DNA of 64,000 bases from Labilithrix sp. (GCA_019637175.1 JAHBWD010000032.1:1-64000); one strand, 5' to 3'. Counted from the stretch's first letter, positions 50,931 through 60,471 are shown. Notes: generated by a model from the letters alone, not told the origin. Made by a program: numbers and translations.

Positions 50931-52211
50931 GTGTCGTCACGCTCACGCCGCGCGGCCCTCGCATGCGCGTGCCTCGTCGCCGTCGCCGCGCCCGCGCGCG
51001 GAGCGTCGAAAGCGCCGTCGGACGACGAAGAGCCCGTCGATCTCCGCGACCGCACCGAATACGCGGGTTTTCCCGTCATCGGGGGAAGCACGGACATCGG
51101 CTTCCAGTTCGGCGTCGCCGGCACGATCTCGCACGTCGGCGACGGCTTCAAACCGTACTGGTGGAACGTCGACGGCATCCTCTCCGCGAGCGTGAAGGAC
51201 GGTCCGCGGGGGGTCGAGATCGTTCAGCAGAGCCAGGCGATGCGCTGGGACATCCCCGGCGGTGGCGGCGGCAAGGTCCGATTGATGCCCGGGCTCTTCT
51301 ACGACAAGACGATCAACTCGGGCTATTTCGGGCTCGGCAACGCCGCGCCCGTCGTCACGCTCCCCGACGGCACCGTCGGCGATCGCTACCAGTTCCGCCA
51401 CGAAGAAGCCGCGGTGCGCCTCGCCGCCCGCACGCCGCTCACGCAAAAGTGGAGCACGATGTACGGCTGGCAGCTCCGTTACGTCCATCCGAAGGCGTAC
51501 CCGAACAGTCGCCTCGCGATCGACGCCGCGACGCGGCTCTCCGACGGGCGGCCGCTCCTCTACGGCCTCGGCCCGCTCGGGATCGTGACGCTCAACGCCG
51601 CGCTCCTCTACGACACCCGCGACGACGAGATCCAGCCGAAGCGGGGCGCGTACTACAGCTTCTCACTCCGCGTCTCCGACGGCAGGCCCGAGGAGAGCGG
51701 CGTGCGATGGGTCGGCGCGAACGCGACGCTCCGGTGGTACGCCAAGCTCGGCGGTCCGTTCGTCTTCGCCAACCGGATCATCGTCGACCTCATGGCCGGG
51801 CACGTGCCGTTCTACGATCTCTCGCAGGGCGCCGCGTTCGATCCCGACGACATGCCGGGGGGCGCCGAAGGCGTGCGCGGCATCCCGAACGGCCGCTACT
51901 CCGGCCTCGTCAAGCTGGTCGTGAACACCGAGATCCGCTCGGTCTTCTTCGGCTTCGAGTTCTTGGGTGGCAAGTTCAAGGTCGGCAACAGCGTCTTCTT
52001 CGACATGGGCCGCGTGTGGAACGACTACACGTTCTCCGATCCGCGCGACGGCACGGGGCTCGGGATGCGCTACGGCGTCGGCACCGGCCCCTTCCTCGTG
52101 TGGGGGAGCGCGGCGCTTTTTCGGGTCGACGTGGCGTACTCACCGGACGCGACGGCCGCGAACCCTGGGTTTCCCGTCGGCATTTACGTTCAACAGGGCT
52201 TCATCTTCTGA
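50931..52211 (+). CDS. BamA/TamA-type outer-membrane beta-barrel without POTRA domains
   Basis: The 426-residue protein has a signal peptide (ALACACLVAVAAPARG) followed, after about 25 residues, directly by beta-barrel strands. These include the surface-antigen motif GVRGIPNGRYSG (VRGx...R/G) and the terminal strand GIYVQQGFIF, which ends in Phe as expected for outer-membrane barrels. No POTRA domain precedes the barrel, so it is not a full BamA. It may be a small Omp85-type channel or a barrel that works with a partner. Start GTG 50931. Confidence 0.85.
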   Translation: MSSRSRRAALACACLVAVAAPARGASKAPSDDEEPVDLRDRTEYAGFPVIGGSTDIGFQFGVAGTISHVGDGFKPYWWNVDGILSASVKDGPRGVEIVQQSQAMRWDIPGGGGGKVRLMPGLFYDKTINSGYFGLGNAAPVVTLPDGTVGDRYQFRHEEAAVRLAARTPLTQKWSTMYGWQLRYVHPKAYPNSRLAIDAATRLSDGRPLLYGLGPLGIVTLNAALLYDTRDDEIQPKRGAYYSFSLRVSDGRPEESGVRWVGANATLRWYAKLGGPFVFANRIIVDLMAGHVPFYDLSQGAAFDPDDMPGGAEGVRGIPNGRYSGLVKLVVNTEIRSVFFGFEFLGGKFKVGNSVFFDMGRVWNDYTFSDPRDGTGLGMRYGVGTGPFLVWGSAALFRVDVAYSPDATAANPGFPVGIYVQQGFIF

Positions 52212-52268
52212 GAGCGGGAGCGTCGCCCGTCTGGTCGGAGAGGCCGCGATGCGGCATGATCGACGGCG

Positions 52269-54086
52269 ATGCGCGTCGCTCTGGTGTATCCGCCTCCGTG
52301 GAAGATCGGCGACGCCGGACCCGACGGCCCGCCCGCCGGCTACCGCGAGGGCGATCTCGACGCCGACTTCTACCAGCTCCCCTACGGGCTGCTCGCGCTC
52401 GGCGCAGCGAGCCTCCGCGCCGGCCATCAGGTCAAGGTCCTCAACCTCTCGAGCTTCCCTTGGGAGAAGGTGGAAGAGGTCGTCGCCAAGGTCGACGCCG
52501 AGGTGTGGGGCATGTCGTGCTGGACCGCCAACCGCCGCGGCGTCAAGCTCGTCTCGGAGCTCGTCAAGCGCAAGCACCCGCGCGCGCACGTCGTCGTCGG
52601 CGGGCCGCACGCGACGCCGCTCGGGCCCGAGCTGCTCGGCCACTACCCGAGCGTCGACACGGTGTGCGTCGGCGAGGGCGACGTGACCTTCCTCGAGATC
52701 GTCTCGCGCCTCGCGAAGGGCGAAGACACGCAGGGGATCGCGGGCACCGTCTACCGCCGCGACGGCGAGGTGATCGAGGCCGCGGAGCGGAAGAACGTCG
52801 CCGATCTCGACCAGCTCGCGTGCCCGCACCACTACTTCGATACGCACATCATGATGACGTCGCGCGGCTGCCCGTGGTCGTGCACGTTCTGCGGCGCCGA
52901 GACGTCGTGGGGCCGCGGCTTCCGCGCGAACTCGACCGACTACGTGCTCGACGCGATGCAGCGGGTCACCTCGCGCCTGCCCGTGAAGATGATCCAGATC
53001 AAGGACGACACCTTCACGACCCACAAGAAGCGCGTCCTCGAGCTGTGTCAGAAGATGCGCGAGCGGAAGATGAGCTTCTTCTGGAGCTGCGACACGCGCG
53101 TCGATCTGCTCTCCGACGAGCTGCTCAAGGAGATGCGCCTCGCGGGCTGCCAGCGCCTCTCGCTCGGCGTGGAGAGCGGCTCGCAGACGATCCTCGACGC
53201 GATCGAGAAAAAGATCACGCCGGGCGAGATCCTCGAGTCGACCGCGCTCGCGAAGAAGTACGGCATCAAGGTGCGCTACTACATGATGCTGGGCAACCGC
53301 GGCGAGACGCGCGAGACGTTCGCCGAGACGCTGCGCTTCCTCGAGCGCGCGCGGCCGCACGAGTACGTCTTCTCGTGTCTGTCGATCTACCCCGGCACCA
53401 AAGACTTCCACGCGGCGGAGAAGGCCGGCTGGCTCGATCGGAAGGAGTACTTCACGGGCACGTTCCAGGAGCTCAAGACGCCCTTCGACGCCGACGACGC
53501 GACGATGCAGTTCTTGAACGAGTGGTTCTTCGCGAACCACGGCCTCCGCACGGCGTACAAGGACACGTCGCGCGACTACGAGGAGATCCTCGCGCGCCTC
53601 GGCGACTACCACGCGGCGCACATGGATCTCGGCGCGGCCTACTACCACGAGGGCAAGCTCGACGAGGCCGAGGCGCACGTGCGGCGCGCGCTCGAGCTCG
53701 GCTATCCGTGCCCGGGGCTCGTCTACAACCACCTCGCGTGCATCGCGAAGGCGCGCGGCGACGTCGACGCGATGATGGATCGCTTCACCGAAGCGGCGAA
53801 GGCCGATCCGCAGCACTGGGTGCTCATCCAGAACGTGAACGCGGCGCGCGCCTGGTTCAAGAACGGCGGGCCGGGCAAGGGCCTGCCGCTCGAGCTCCAG
53901 GTGCGCCACGACTTCCAGCTCCTCGAGCGCACGGCGCAGCCGACGCTGCCGGGGCCGCTGCCCGACGACTACGCGGAGTGGAAGCCGGCGCTCGCCGCCC
54001 CGGCGGCGGAGATCTTCGTCAAGACGCCCGAGGTCGAAGGCAGCACGAAGGGGCTCGGCCGCCGCAAGCTCCGCGTCGTCGATTAG
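52269..54086 (+). CDS. B12-binding radical SAM protein with C-terminal TPRs
   Basis: The 605-residue protein has an N-terminal B12-binding-type domain (MRVALVYPPPW, VVGGPHATPLGPE, VGEGDVTFLEIV), then the radical SAM cluster motif CPWSCTFC (about residue 205) in a TIM-barrel domain. At about 440-520 are TPR-like repeats (AAYYHEGKLDEAEAHVRRALELG). Such enzymes carry out radical methylation or ring rearrangement, and the TPR tail suggests a protein partner or carrier. The substrate is unknown. It is the last gene of the SNF2-barrel-rSAM run and converges on a lipoprotein gene with 3 bases between stops. Confidence 0.92.
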   Translation: MRVALVYPPPWKIGDAGPDGPPAGYREGDLDADFYQLPYGLLALGAASLRAGHQVKVLNLSSFPWEKVEEVVAKVDAEVWGMSCWTANRRGVKLVSELVKRKHPRAHVVVGGPHATPLGPELLGHYPSVDTVCVGEGDVTFLEIVSRLAKGEDTQGIAGTVYRRDGEVIEAAERKNVADLDQLACPHHYFDTHIMMTSRGCPWSCTFCGAETSWGRGFRANSTDYVLDAMQRVTSRLPVKMIQIKDDTFTTHKKRVLELCQKMRERKMSFFWSCDTRVDLLSDELLKEMRLAGCQRLSLGVESGSQTILDAIEKKITPGEILESTALAKKYGIKVRYYMMLGNRGETRETFAETLRFLERARPHEYVFSCLSIYPGTKDFHAAEKAGWLDRKEYFTGTFQELKTPFDADDATMQFLNEWFFANHGLRTAYKDTSRDYEEILARLGDYHAAHMDLGAAYYHEGKLDEAEAHVRRALELGYPCPGLVYNHLACIAKARGDVDAMMDRFTEAAKADPQHWVLIQNVNAARAWFKNGGPGKGLPLELQVRHDFQLLERTAQPTLPGPLPDDYAEWKPALAAPAAEIFVKTPEVEGSTKGLGRRKLRVVD

Positions 54087-54089
54087 CGA

Positions 54090-55382
54090 TCACCAGCCGG
54101 TCTTGCTCTTGATCTCCGTCACGAGCAGGTTCGCCATCGCCTGGTGGTGCGCCTCGTTGGCGTGAGACAGGCAGCCCGTCTCGTCGGTCATCGCGGCGAC
54201 GGGGAACTGATAGCGGTACACCTTGTTGTCGCCGACGCCCTGCCGCGCCGTGACGAGCGCGTCGAGATCGGCGGTGAGCGCCGTTCGCTGATTGAAGTCG
54301 CCGCCGAGATCTTTCACCTGCGACCACACCGTCAAGAAGATGTGCGTGCTCGCGCCGTACTGCGTGCGGATGTTGGCGATGAACTCGCCGTACTTCGTCC
54401 GGAAGTTCGCCGGCGCCGCCGATACGCCGTTGAGGTAGTCGACGCCGCCGAGCGAGATGACGACGACGTCCGGGGTCCAGTTCGCGAACGTCCAAGGCGT
54501 GCCGCCGCCGCCCATCATGATCGGGAGCGCGCGCCCGAAGAGGATCGGCATGACGTCGAGATCGAGCGCGAAGCTGTTGATCGCGACGCCCTTGCCCGAG
54601 TAGCCGAGGACGTGCGCTTCGGCCGCGAGCGACGTCGCGGTGAAGTGCGTGATGCTCTTGCGGACGTTGTCGAACTCGTGCGGCGCGGCGCTCGCGCCGC
54701 ACGTCGCCGCCGTTCCTTCGACGCCGAAGCCGTCGATCGTGGACTCGCCGATGAACTCGATGCGCCGGTTCTTTCGTAGGGGCGGCGGCAAGAGGCCGGT
54801 GCCGCCCGCGAAGGTGAGGCCCACGAGCTTCACGGTGCCGTTCTTCGCCTCGGTGCGCTTCTCGAACTCGATCGTGTGGTCTCCGGCCGCGAGGCCGTCG
54901 ACGACGTGGTCGATCGGCGAGCCGGCGGCGTCGATCGAGAACGGAGCCTGCGGCGTGCCGTCGACGATGACGTTGAACCAGCTCGGTCCGCCGGAGAAGC
55001 CGTCGAAGGTCTGCGTGAGCGTGAGCGTGGCGCTCGTGCCGTTGAAGCGCGCGACGATGCGCCCGCCGGGCCACGCCGTCGCGGGCATCGCCGGATCGGT
55101 CGTGTCGAAGCGGCCGATGAGCTGGACGGCCGGCGGCCCTGCGTCTTGTCCGGCGTCGGCGTCGGTCCCCGCGTCGCTCGCGTCGTTCGAAGCGCCGTCA
55201 TTCGAAGCGTCGTCGGCCGGCGAGCCGTCGCCGATCGGGCCGTCGCTCGTCGATCCGTCGCCTCCGCCGCCTTCGCCCGTGCCTCCGTCCGCCGGGTCGT
55301 CGCTCGACGCTCCGCAGGCCGCGAGACCGAACGCCGTACACAACGACACGACGACGGCGAGCCCGAACGCGGAGAAGCGCAT
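54090..55382 (-). CDS. SGNH/CE2-like esterase lipoprotein
   Basis: The 430-residue lipoprotein (lipobox LAAC) has a long Gly/Asp/Ser/Ala spacer to about residue 85, a jelly-roll-like domain (about 85-190, GRFDTTDPAMPATAWPGGRIVARF), and then an SGNH-hydrolase domain as in carbohydrate-esterase family 2. The nucleophile block is IEFIGESTIDGFG (GES in place of GDS), block III is VVVISLGGVDYLNG, and a likely catalytic His is in HANEAHHQAM. It probably deacetylates or cleaves esters of extracellular polysaccharide. ATG 55382. Confidence 0.88.
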   Translation of the reverse strand: MRFSAFGLAVVVSLCTAFGLAACGASSDDPADGGTGEGGGGDGSTSDGPIGDGSPADDASNDGASNDASDAGTDADAGQDAGPPAVQLIGRFDTTDPAMPATAWPGGRIVARFNGTSATLTLTQTFDGFSGGPSWFNVIVDGTPQAPFSIDAAGSPIDHVVDGLAAGDHTIEFEKRTEAKNGTVKLVGLTFAGGTGLLPPPLRKNRRIEFIGESTIDGFGVEGTAATCGASAAPHEFDNVRKSITHFTATSLAAEAHVLGYSGKGVAINSFALDLDVMPILFGRALPIMMGGGGTPWTFANWTPDVVVISLGGVDYLNGVSAAPANFRTKYGEFIANIRTQYGASTHIFLTVWSQVKDLGGDFNQRTALTADLDALVTARQGVGDNKVYRYQFPVAAMTDETGCLSHANEAHHQAMANLLVTEIKSKTGW

Positions 55383-55422
55383 CGGCCGATGCTAGCGCAT
55401 CGTCGCTTCGGCGCGCGGTCGT

Positions 55423-56814
55423 TTAGGGATTCGTTCCCTGGAGGTTCAAGACCGGCAGCGGCGCACACGTCGCGGCGGGTGGGGGAAGGATCGAGCGGCT
55501 CGCGCTGAGGGTCGCCGTGCTCGTGCCCGCTTGCGTTGCCTTGAACGAGACCTGCGCGTTGACGAGGGCGCTGTTGCCCGGCAGGAAGCTCGGCGCCGAG
55601 CCCGTCCACTGCCCGTTCGAGATCGACCAGACGAGGAACGCGTCGCGGTTGCCGGCGTTCCTGACGGTGAACGTGCGCGTGTCCGTCGCGCCGCCGTCGG
55701 ATTGGAAGTCGTTGATCGTCGTCGGCGTGGCCGTGATGAGCATGCCGCGGACGTTCGCGCGCACCTTGACCACGCGCGGCCCGCCGCTCGGCGGACCGAT
55801 GCCGGTGATCGTCACCGTGAGGTCGCTCTCCTTCAGGCCGGGGGTGGACTGGGCAGGGAGCTGCACGGGGATGTTCGTCGTCACGCCGGCGCCGTTGCCG
55901 AGCGCGATGGTGCCGCTCGGTTGCACGGTGAAGGGTGAGCCCCCGGCGACGGCCGCCGTGTAGCTCAGCGCTCCCGAAGTGTAGTTCGTGACGACGACGG
56001 CGCGGTTGCCGTTCGCGCCGCAGTCGATGTCGCCGAAGTCGGCATTCGCGACGGTGACCTCGGTGTTGATCCGCTGCCCGCGCGCGGCGAGCGCGGGCGG
56101 CTCGCCGCAATGCGCCTCCGGCACGACCGGCGTGATCGCCGCGGTGAGCAGCGCCGACTGCGTGCCCGACGCGAGCTTGACGGTCAGCTTCTTCGGGACG
56201 TTCGGCTCGAGCCGCATCGATCCGGGCGAGACGGTGAAGTCGGCGGTCTGTCCGTCGAACGACGAGATGTCGACGGCGCGGTTGCCGCGGTTGACGACGT
56301 CGACCTCGACGCTCCCGCCGTTCTGCATGCGGACCTCGCCGAGATCCGCGGTGGAGGGGCCGAACTCGATCGCGCCGCCCTCGACCACGCCCTTGAGCCG
56401 AACCTCCTGCGAGACGTTTCCGGCGGTGATGAGCAGCGCCGACCCGAGCTCGCGCGCGACGTTGGTCTTCGCGTCGATCTCGATCGTCGCGGTGCCGGGC
56501 GAGGCGACGCTGCCCTCCGCCTCGGACGAGATCCCGAAGGAGCTCTCGTCGAGCGACTGCGCCTTCCACTTCGCGATGGCGCCCGTGTTGTTGACGATGC
56601 CGATCTTCGTCGTCGGGCGGGCGCCGCACTTGATCGTCTTGAAGTCGACGTCGGCGGGCGTGATCGTCAGCTCGCCCGAGCCGTTGCCCGTCGTCGCGCC
56701 GCCGCTCGAGCCCGCGGGATCTTCCAGGCCGGCGAGCGTCGCGCACGCGCCGAGGCCCGCCGCCGCGGTCAGGCCGACCGCGATCCTCTGGAGTATCGCC
56801 CGCCGCACGGACAT
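55423..56814 (-). CDS. Lipoprotein with ASH/choice-of-anchor-type immunoglobulin domains
   Basis: The 463-residue lipoprotein has a signal ending GLGAC. It is then built of about four repeated beta-sandwich domains of 85-110 residues with recurring patterns such as ADVDFKTIKCG, ADLGEVRMQNGG, ADFGDIDCGANG and INDFQSDGGATDTRTF. These resemble ASPM-SPD2-Hydin (choice-of-anchor D) repeats. They are adhesive or structural modules; no catalytic motif is present. It lies between phosphofructokinase and the CE2-like esterase on the same strand. Confidence 0.85.
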   Translation of the reverse strand: MSVRRAILQRIAVGLTAAAGLGACATLAGLEDPAGSSGGATTGNGSGELTITPADVDFKTIKCGARPTTKIGIVNNTGAIAKWKAQSLDESSFGISSEAEGSVASPGTATIEIDAKTNVARELGSALLITAGNVSQEVRLKGVVEGGAIEFGPSTADLGEVRMQNGGSVEVDVVNRGNRAVDISSFDGQTADFTVSPGSMRLEPNVPKKLTVKLASGTQSALLTAAITPVVPEAHCGEPPALAARGQRINTEVTVANADFGDIDCGANGNRAVVVTNYTSGALSYTAAVAGGSPFTVQPSGTIALGNGAGVTTNIPVQLPAQSTPGLKESDLTVTITGIGPPSGGPRVVKVRANVRGMLITATPTTINDFQSDGGATDTRTFTVRNAGNRDAFLVWSISNGQWTGSAPSFLPGNSALVNAQVSFKATQAGTSTATLSASRSILPPPAATCAPLPVLNLQGTNP

Positions 56815-56842
56815 GAGGTTAGCACCGCGGCGGCTCGCGCGA

Positions 56843-57946
56843 TCAGCGCTGGAGGATGTCTTCGACTTCTTGGAAGATTCGCTTGCGCCAGCGCGCGATC
56901 TCGGAGTCGCCGGACATGAGCTTCGCGGTCTCGGCGAGCACCTCGGCGAGGGGCGTCAAGACGACGTACGGATCCCACGGGCAGGGGGGCCGCGGGATCC
57001 CGGGCCCCGACCAGCCGGCCATGAAGTCGCTCTGACCGGCGACCATCGCGCGGAGCGCGGCGTTCGCCAAGCGCGCGCCGAGGAGGCGATCGAACGCGGT
57101 CGGCGTCCCTCCGCGGACGACGTGGCCGAGGACGGTCACGCGCGTGTCGACGTCGGGCAAGAGCGTCTTGATCTTCTCCTCGACGAGGTCCTTGAGGCGC
57201 GCGCTGTCGATCCGCACGCCTTCGGACTTGATGACGAGCACGCGGCGCTTGGTCGTGCCGCCGTCGGGCTGGGGCCCGTAGGCGCGCTGCATCGTGCGCA
57301 CGACCTGATCGACGATCTGCGCCTCGTCCTTGTCGGTCTCGCGCACGAGGACGGCGTCGGCGCCCGCGGCGATGCCCGAGGTCATCGCGAGATAGCCGCA
57401 GTCGCGCCCCATCACCTCGACGATGAAGGTCCGCTTGTGCGCGGTCGCGGTGTCGAAGATCCGATCGCACGCCTCGACGATCGTGTTCATCGCCGTGTCG
57501 ACGCCGATCGACATCGAGGTGCACGCGAGATCGTTGTCGATCGACGCAGGAACGCCGCCGACCACGAGCCGGCCGCCCTTCGTCTCGACGTCGGTGAGCG
57601 TGCGGGCGCCGGTGAGCGAGCCGTTGCCGCCGATGACGAGGATGCCGCGGACGTCGTGCCTCGCGAGCGTCTCTCTCGCGCGCGCCTGTCCTTCGGGCGT
57701 GGCGAAGATCTTGCTCCGCGCGGTGCCGAGGACGGTGCCGCCGCGCCGCGCGGCTTCGTCGAGCACGCGAATGCTGAGCGGCGCGACGCGCCCGTCGACG
57801 AGGCCCGCGTAGCCGTCTTCGATCCCGATCATGTCGAGGCCGATCTCGGCGCCGACGCGCGCGACGGCGCGGACCGCCGCGTTCATTCCCGGCGCGTCGC
57901 CGCCGGACGTGAGAACGGCGACGCGATCACCTTTCTGGAGAGCCAT
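56843..57946 (-). CDS. pfkA: 6-phosphofructokinase
   Basis: It phosphorylates fructose 6-phosphate in glycolysis. The 367 residues include SGGDAPGMNAA (about 14-24), GGNGSLTGA (106-114), PASIDNDL with the catalytic Asp (about 137) and MGRDCGYLA. The usual Mg-binding GGDGS is GGNGS here (Asp to Asn at 108), while the Gly after it, which marks ATP- rather than pyrophosphate-dependent enzymes, is kept. The C terminus is slightly longer than E. coli PfkA (320). The ATG lies 41 bases after the TolC-like stop. Confidence 0.93.
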   Translation of the reverse strand: MALQKGDRVAVLTSGGDAPGMNAAVRAVARVGAEIGLDMIGIEDGYAGLVDGRVAPLSIRVLDEAARRGGTVLGTARSKIFATPEGQARARETLARHDVRGILVIGGNGSLTGARTLTDVETKGGRLVVGGVPASIDNDLACTSMSIGVDTAMNTIVEACDRIFDTATAHKRTFIVEVMGRDCGYLAMTSGIAAGADAVLVRETDKDEAQIVDQVVRTMQRAYGPQPDGGTTKRRVLVIKSEGVRIDSARLKDLVEEKIKTLLPDVDTRVTVLGHVVRGGTPTAFDRLLGARLANAALRAMVAGQSDFMAGWSGPGIPRPPCPWDPYVVLTPLAEVLAETAKLMSGDSEIARWRKRIFQEVEDILQR

Positions 57947-57987
57947 CGAGAGCCATGAAACCCGCGCTCGGCCCTCCTGGGCAAGGG

Positions 57988-59526
57988 CTATTGCGGCGAC
58001 GCGACGCGCGCGTAGCGACCGAGGGCGTAGTCGAGGCGGATCCGCGCGAGACGCGCGTCGACACGCGCGTTCAGGTGCTCGAAGCGCGTCTGCGCCAGGG
58101 CGTTCTCCGCGTCGATCAGCGTGGTGCCGGTGCCGCGCCCGTTGTTGAACAGCTCGCGCGCGACGCGGTAACCCTCGAGCGCGCTCTCGAGCTGACGCTC
58201 CGTGGTGGTGATGGCCGTGTCGGCCTCGAGGATCGCCTGGTAGTACTGCGTCACCTCGAGCTCGACGCCGTCACGCACGACGTTCTTCTGCGCGTCGAGC
58301 GCGGCGGCGCGGGAGTCGGCGTCCGCTCCGGCCGCGCCCGCGGTGCCGAGATCATTCGGCGACCACGTGAGCTGCGCGCCCACCGCCCACGTCGGGAACC
58401 ACTCCTGGTTCTGCGGCGTCTGGGGGAAGCGGCGGGGGTTGGGGTTCGCGTAGACGACCTCGCCGAAGGCGGACAGCGCGGGGTAGCGCCCGGCGTACTG
58501 CGCGGTCGCGGCCTTGCGCGCGGCCTCGGCGCTCTTGTCGATGCTCTTGATCTCGGGGCGCTGACCGTGAGCCTCGGAGACGAGCGGCTTCAGGTCGCCA
58601 GGCGGCGCCGCGAGGGCGCCGTCGAGCCCCTCTCCCGGGGCGAGCACGTCGTCTTCCTTCGCGTGCATCGCGACGCGGACGGCGCGCTCGCCGATCACGA
58701 CGCCGCTCTTCGCGCGCTCGACGGCGAGCTCGGCGCCCGCGACCTGCGTCTGGGCGCGGAGCACGTCGGCCTTGGAGGCGTTGCCGACGGAGAACTGGTT
58801 CTCGGCGTCTTTCTGGTGCGCGCGCGCGACCGCGAGCGACTGCTCGGCGACGTTGACCGCGCCTCGCGCCCGGAGCCACGTGTAATAGGCGAGCTTGCCG
58901 TCGGCGTACGACTTCGACTTCGCGGCGATCACGTCCTGGCGCGCTGCGTCTTCGGAGTGCGTCGCCGAGCTGTGCGCCTGCCCGATGCGCAAGAAGTAGT
59001 CGCTGATGGGGACGGTGAGCGTGGCCTGCGTCAGGTACTGATCGACGATCGGATCGATCCGGAAGCCGCTCGTCAGCGCGTCGGCGCCGAGGGCGACGGT
59101 CGGCGTCGGGTTCACCGTGCCCGGCGGCGCGCTCGTGCCGACGAGCGCGCCCTGCTGCCCTCCGCCTCCGCCGCCGAACGACGGGGGCGTGAACGTCGAG
59201 AGCCGCGTGTAGCGCGCCGTCAGCGCGAGCCGGGGGAAGTAGTTGACCCACTGCTGATCGGCGCGCGCCGACGCGGCGGCCAGGTTCTGCTCCGAAGCCT
59301 TCGCTTGATAGCTCGTGGCCATCGCGCGCTGGCCGACCTGCTCGGCGGTGAGCCCACCCGGCGTGACGCTCGCGACCTCCGTTCGAGGCGGCGCCGGAGG
59401 AGCCTCCGCCGGCTGCGGCGCGCGCGCGGGACCCGCGGGCGGGCGCGGCTGCGCGTACGCCGGGATCGCGACGGCGCATACGAGCGCCGTCGAGAGGGAG
59501 AGGGCAGACAGTCGAAAGCTCCGCAT
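57988..59526 (-). CDS. TolC-family outer-membrane efflux protein
   Basis: The 512-residue protein has a signal peptide (ALSLSTALVCAVAIPAYA) and a long Ala/Pro-rich spacer. Two repeated OEP domains follow, with coiled-coil helices (for example ASARADQQWVNYFPRLALTARYTRLSTF, and a second half with FPTWAVGAQLTWSPND). Members form trimeric channels for type I secretion or multidrug pumps. No pump or adaptor gene is adjacent, so its partner is elsewhere. ATG 59526 follows GGAAAGGA. Confidence 0.9.
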   Translation of the reverse strand: MRSFRLSALSLSTALVCAVAIPAYAQPRPPAGPARAPQPAEAPPAPPRTEVASVTPGGLTAEQVGQRAMATSYQAKASEQNLAAASARADQQWVNYFPRLALTARYTRLSTFTPPSFGGGGGGQQGALVGTSAPPGTVNPTPTVALGADALTSGFRIDPIVDQYLTQATLTVPISDYFLRIGQAHSSATHSEDAARQDVIAAKSKSYADGKLAYYTWLRARGAVNVAEQSLAVARAHQKDAENQFSVGNASKADVLRAQTQVAGAELAVERAKSGVVIGERAVRVAMHAKEDDVLAPGEGLDGALAAPPGDLKPLVSEAHGQRPEIKSIDKSAEAARKAATAQYAGRYPALSAFGEVVYANPNPRRFPQTPQNQEWFPTWAVGAQLTWSPNDLGTAGAAGADADSRAAALDAQKNVVRDGVELEVTQYYQAILEADTAITTTERQLESALEGYRVARELFNNGRGTGTTLIDAENALAQTRFEHLNARVDARLARIRLDYALGRYARVASPQ

Positions 59527-59688
59527 TGGCAGTCCTTTCCTTGCCTCGTCCGATGCCGAAGGGAGCCCGCCGGATTCGGTATTCGACGGTCTGGGAGGGC
59601 GCGGTGTGCTCCGCATTCGGCCGCCTTCTACTGCACCTCTCACAAAAACCTGGACGAAAAAGGATGCCTTGCCCAAGGATCTAGAGAG

Positions 59689-60471
59689 ATGACGACGTCT
59701 TGGGCTTGCACGCTCGGCGTTTGGACCGCCGTCGTCCTGGCGGGCGCCGGGGGCTGTGCGCCGCCCGCGCAGCGCAAGCCGATCGAGATGACGCCCATCG
59801 GGACGGTGCCGAACGTCCCCCGGACCGCCGACGACGACACGAGCGAAGGCCCGGTCACCAGCCCGAACAGCGGCACGCCTTCACCAGGGACGGCGGCGAA
59901 AGAAGCGGCGTGCACCGGCGGCGAGTTCGACGCGCTCGACGACGCGCTTCGCCAGTGCGACACGCCGATGCCACGCAGCGGAGAGGTGCCCGGCGGGATG
60001 AAGGTGAAGCTCGACGTGCGCGTCGTGCCGAGCACGCCTTCGACGACGCCAGGAGGCCGCGTCGATCTCGTCGTGACGCTGAAGAACAAGTCGAGCGAGC
60101 CTCTGCCTCTGTACTTCAGCGGCGATCCTTCGCCGCGCTTCGAGGTCGAAGCCCTCGACGCGAAAGGTCGTAGGGCGGATCTGCCGACGGGCAAGCCGCC
60201 GAAGGCCGGCCCGACGCGCGAGGTGAAGGCCTCGCGCATCACGCTGACGCCGGGCGGGACGGCGAAGGTCCGCCTCGCGTGGGATGCCGTCAAGACGCGA
60301 TGGGCGCCGGAGAAAGCGAAGACGTGGGAGGGGCGCGGCCCGCCGCGCGCGCCTGCGGGTCCGCTGCCGACGGGGAAGTATCAGCTCCGCGTGGTGTTGC
60401 CGCTCATCGGCGTCTTCGAGAAGGGCGAGCTCGATCTGCCCAAGGTGCCGATGGAAGTCGGCGGATCCTGA
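59689..60471 (+). CDS. Lipoprotein with C-terminal Ig-like domain
   Basis: The 260-residue lipoprotein has a lipobox in VLAGAGGC, a Pro/Thr/Ser-rich spacer with two cysteines (ACTGG, RQCDTP), and a C-terminal beta-sandwich (about 110-255). In the latter, VDLVVTLKNKSSEPLPLYF and PLPTGKYQLRVVLPL resemble BsuPI/Ig-like protease-inhibitor or binding domains. No catalytic residues are seen. The start at ATG 59689 gives the signal peptide. The 189-base gap downstream contains no coding region. Confidence 0.72.
   Translation: MTTSWACTLGVWTAVVLAGAGGCAPPAQRKPIEMTPIGTVPNVPRTADDDTSEGPVTSPNSGTPSPGTAAKEAACTGGEFDALDDALRQCDTPMPRSGEVPGGMKVKLDVRVVPSTPSTTPGGRVDLVVTLKNKSSEPLPLYFSGDPSPRFEVEALDAKGRRADLPTGKPPKAGPTREVKASRITLTPGGTAKVRLAWDAVKTRWAPEKAKTWEGRGPPRAPAGPLPTGKYQLRVVLPLIGVFEKGELDLPKVPMEVGGS

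Noticed and set aside
57988..59526. Complete tripartite efflux pump
   Set aside because: Only the TolC-type component is here. The adjacent genes are phosphofructokinase and an unrelated lipoprotein.
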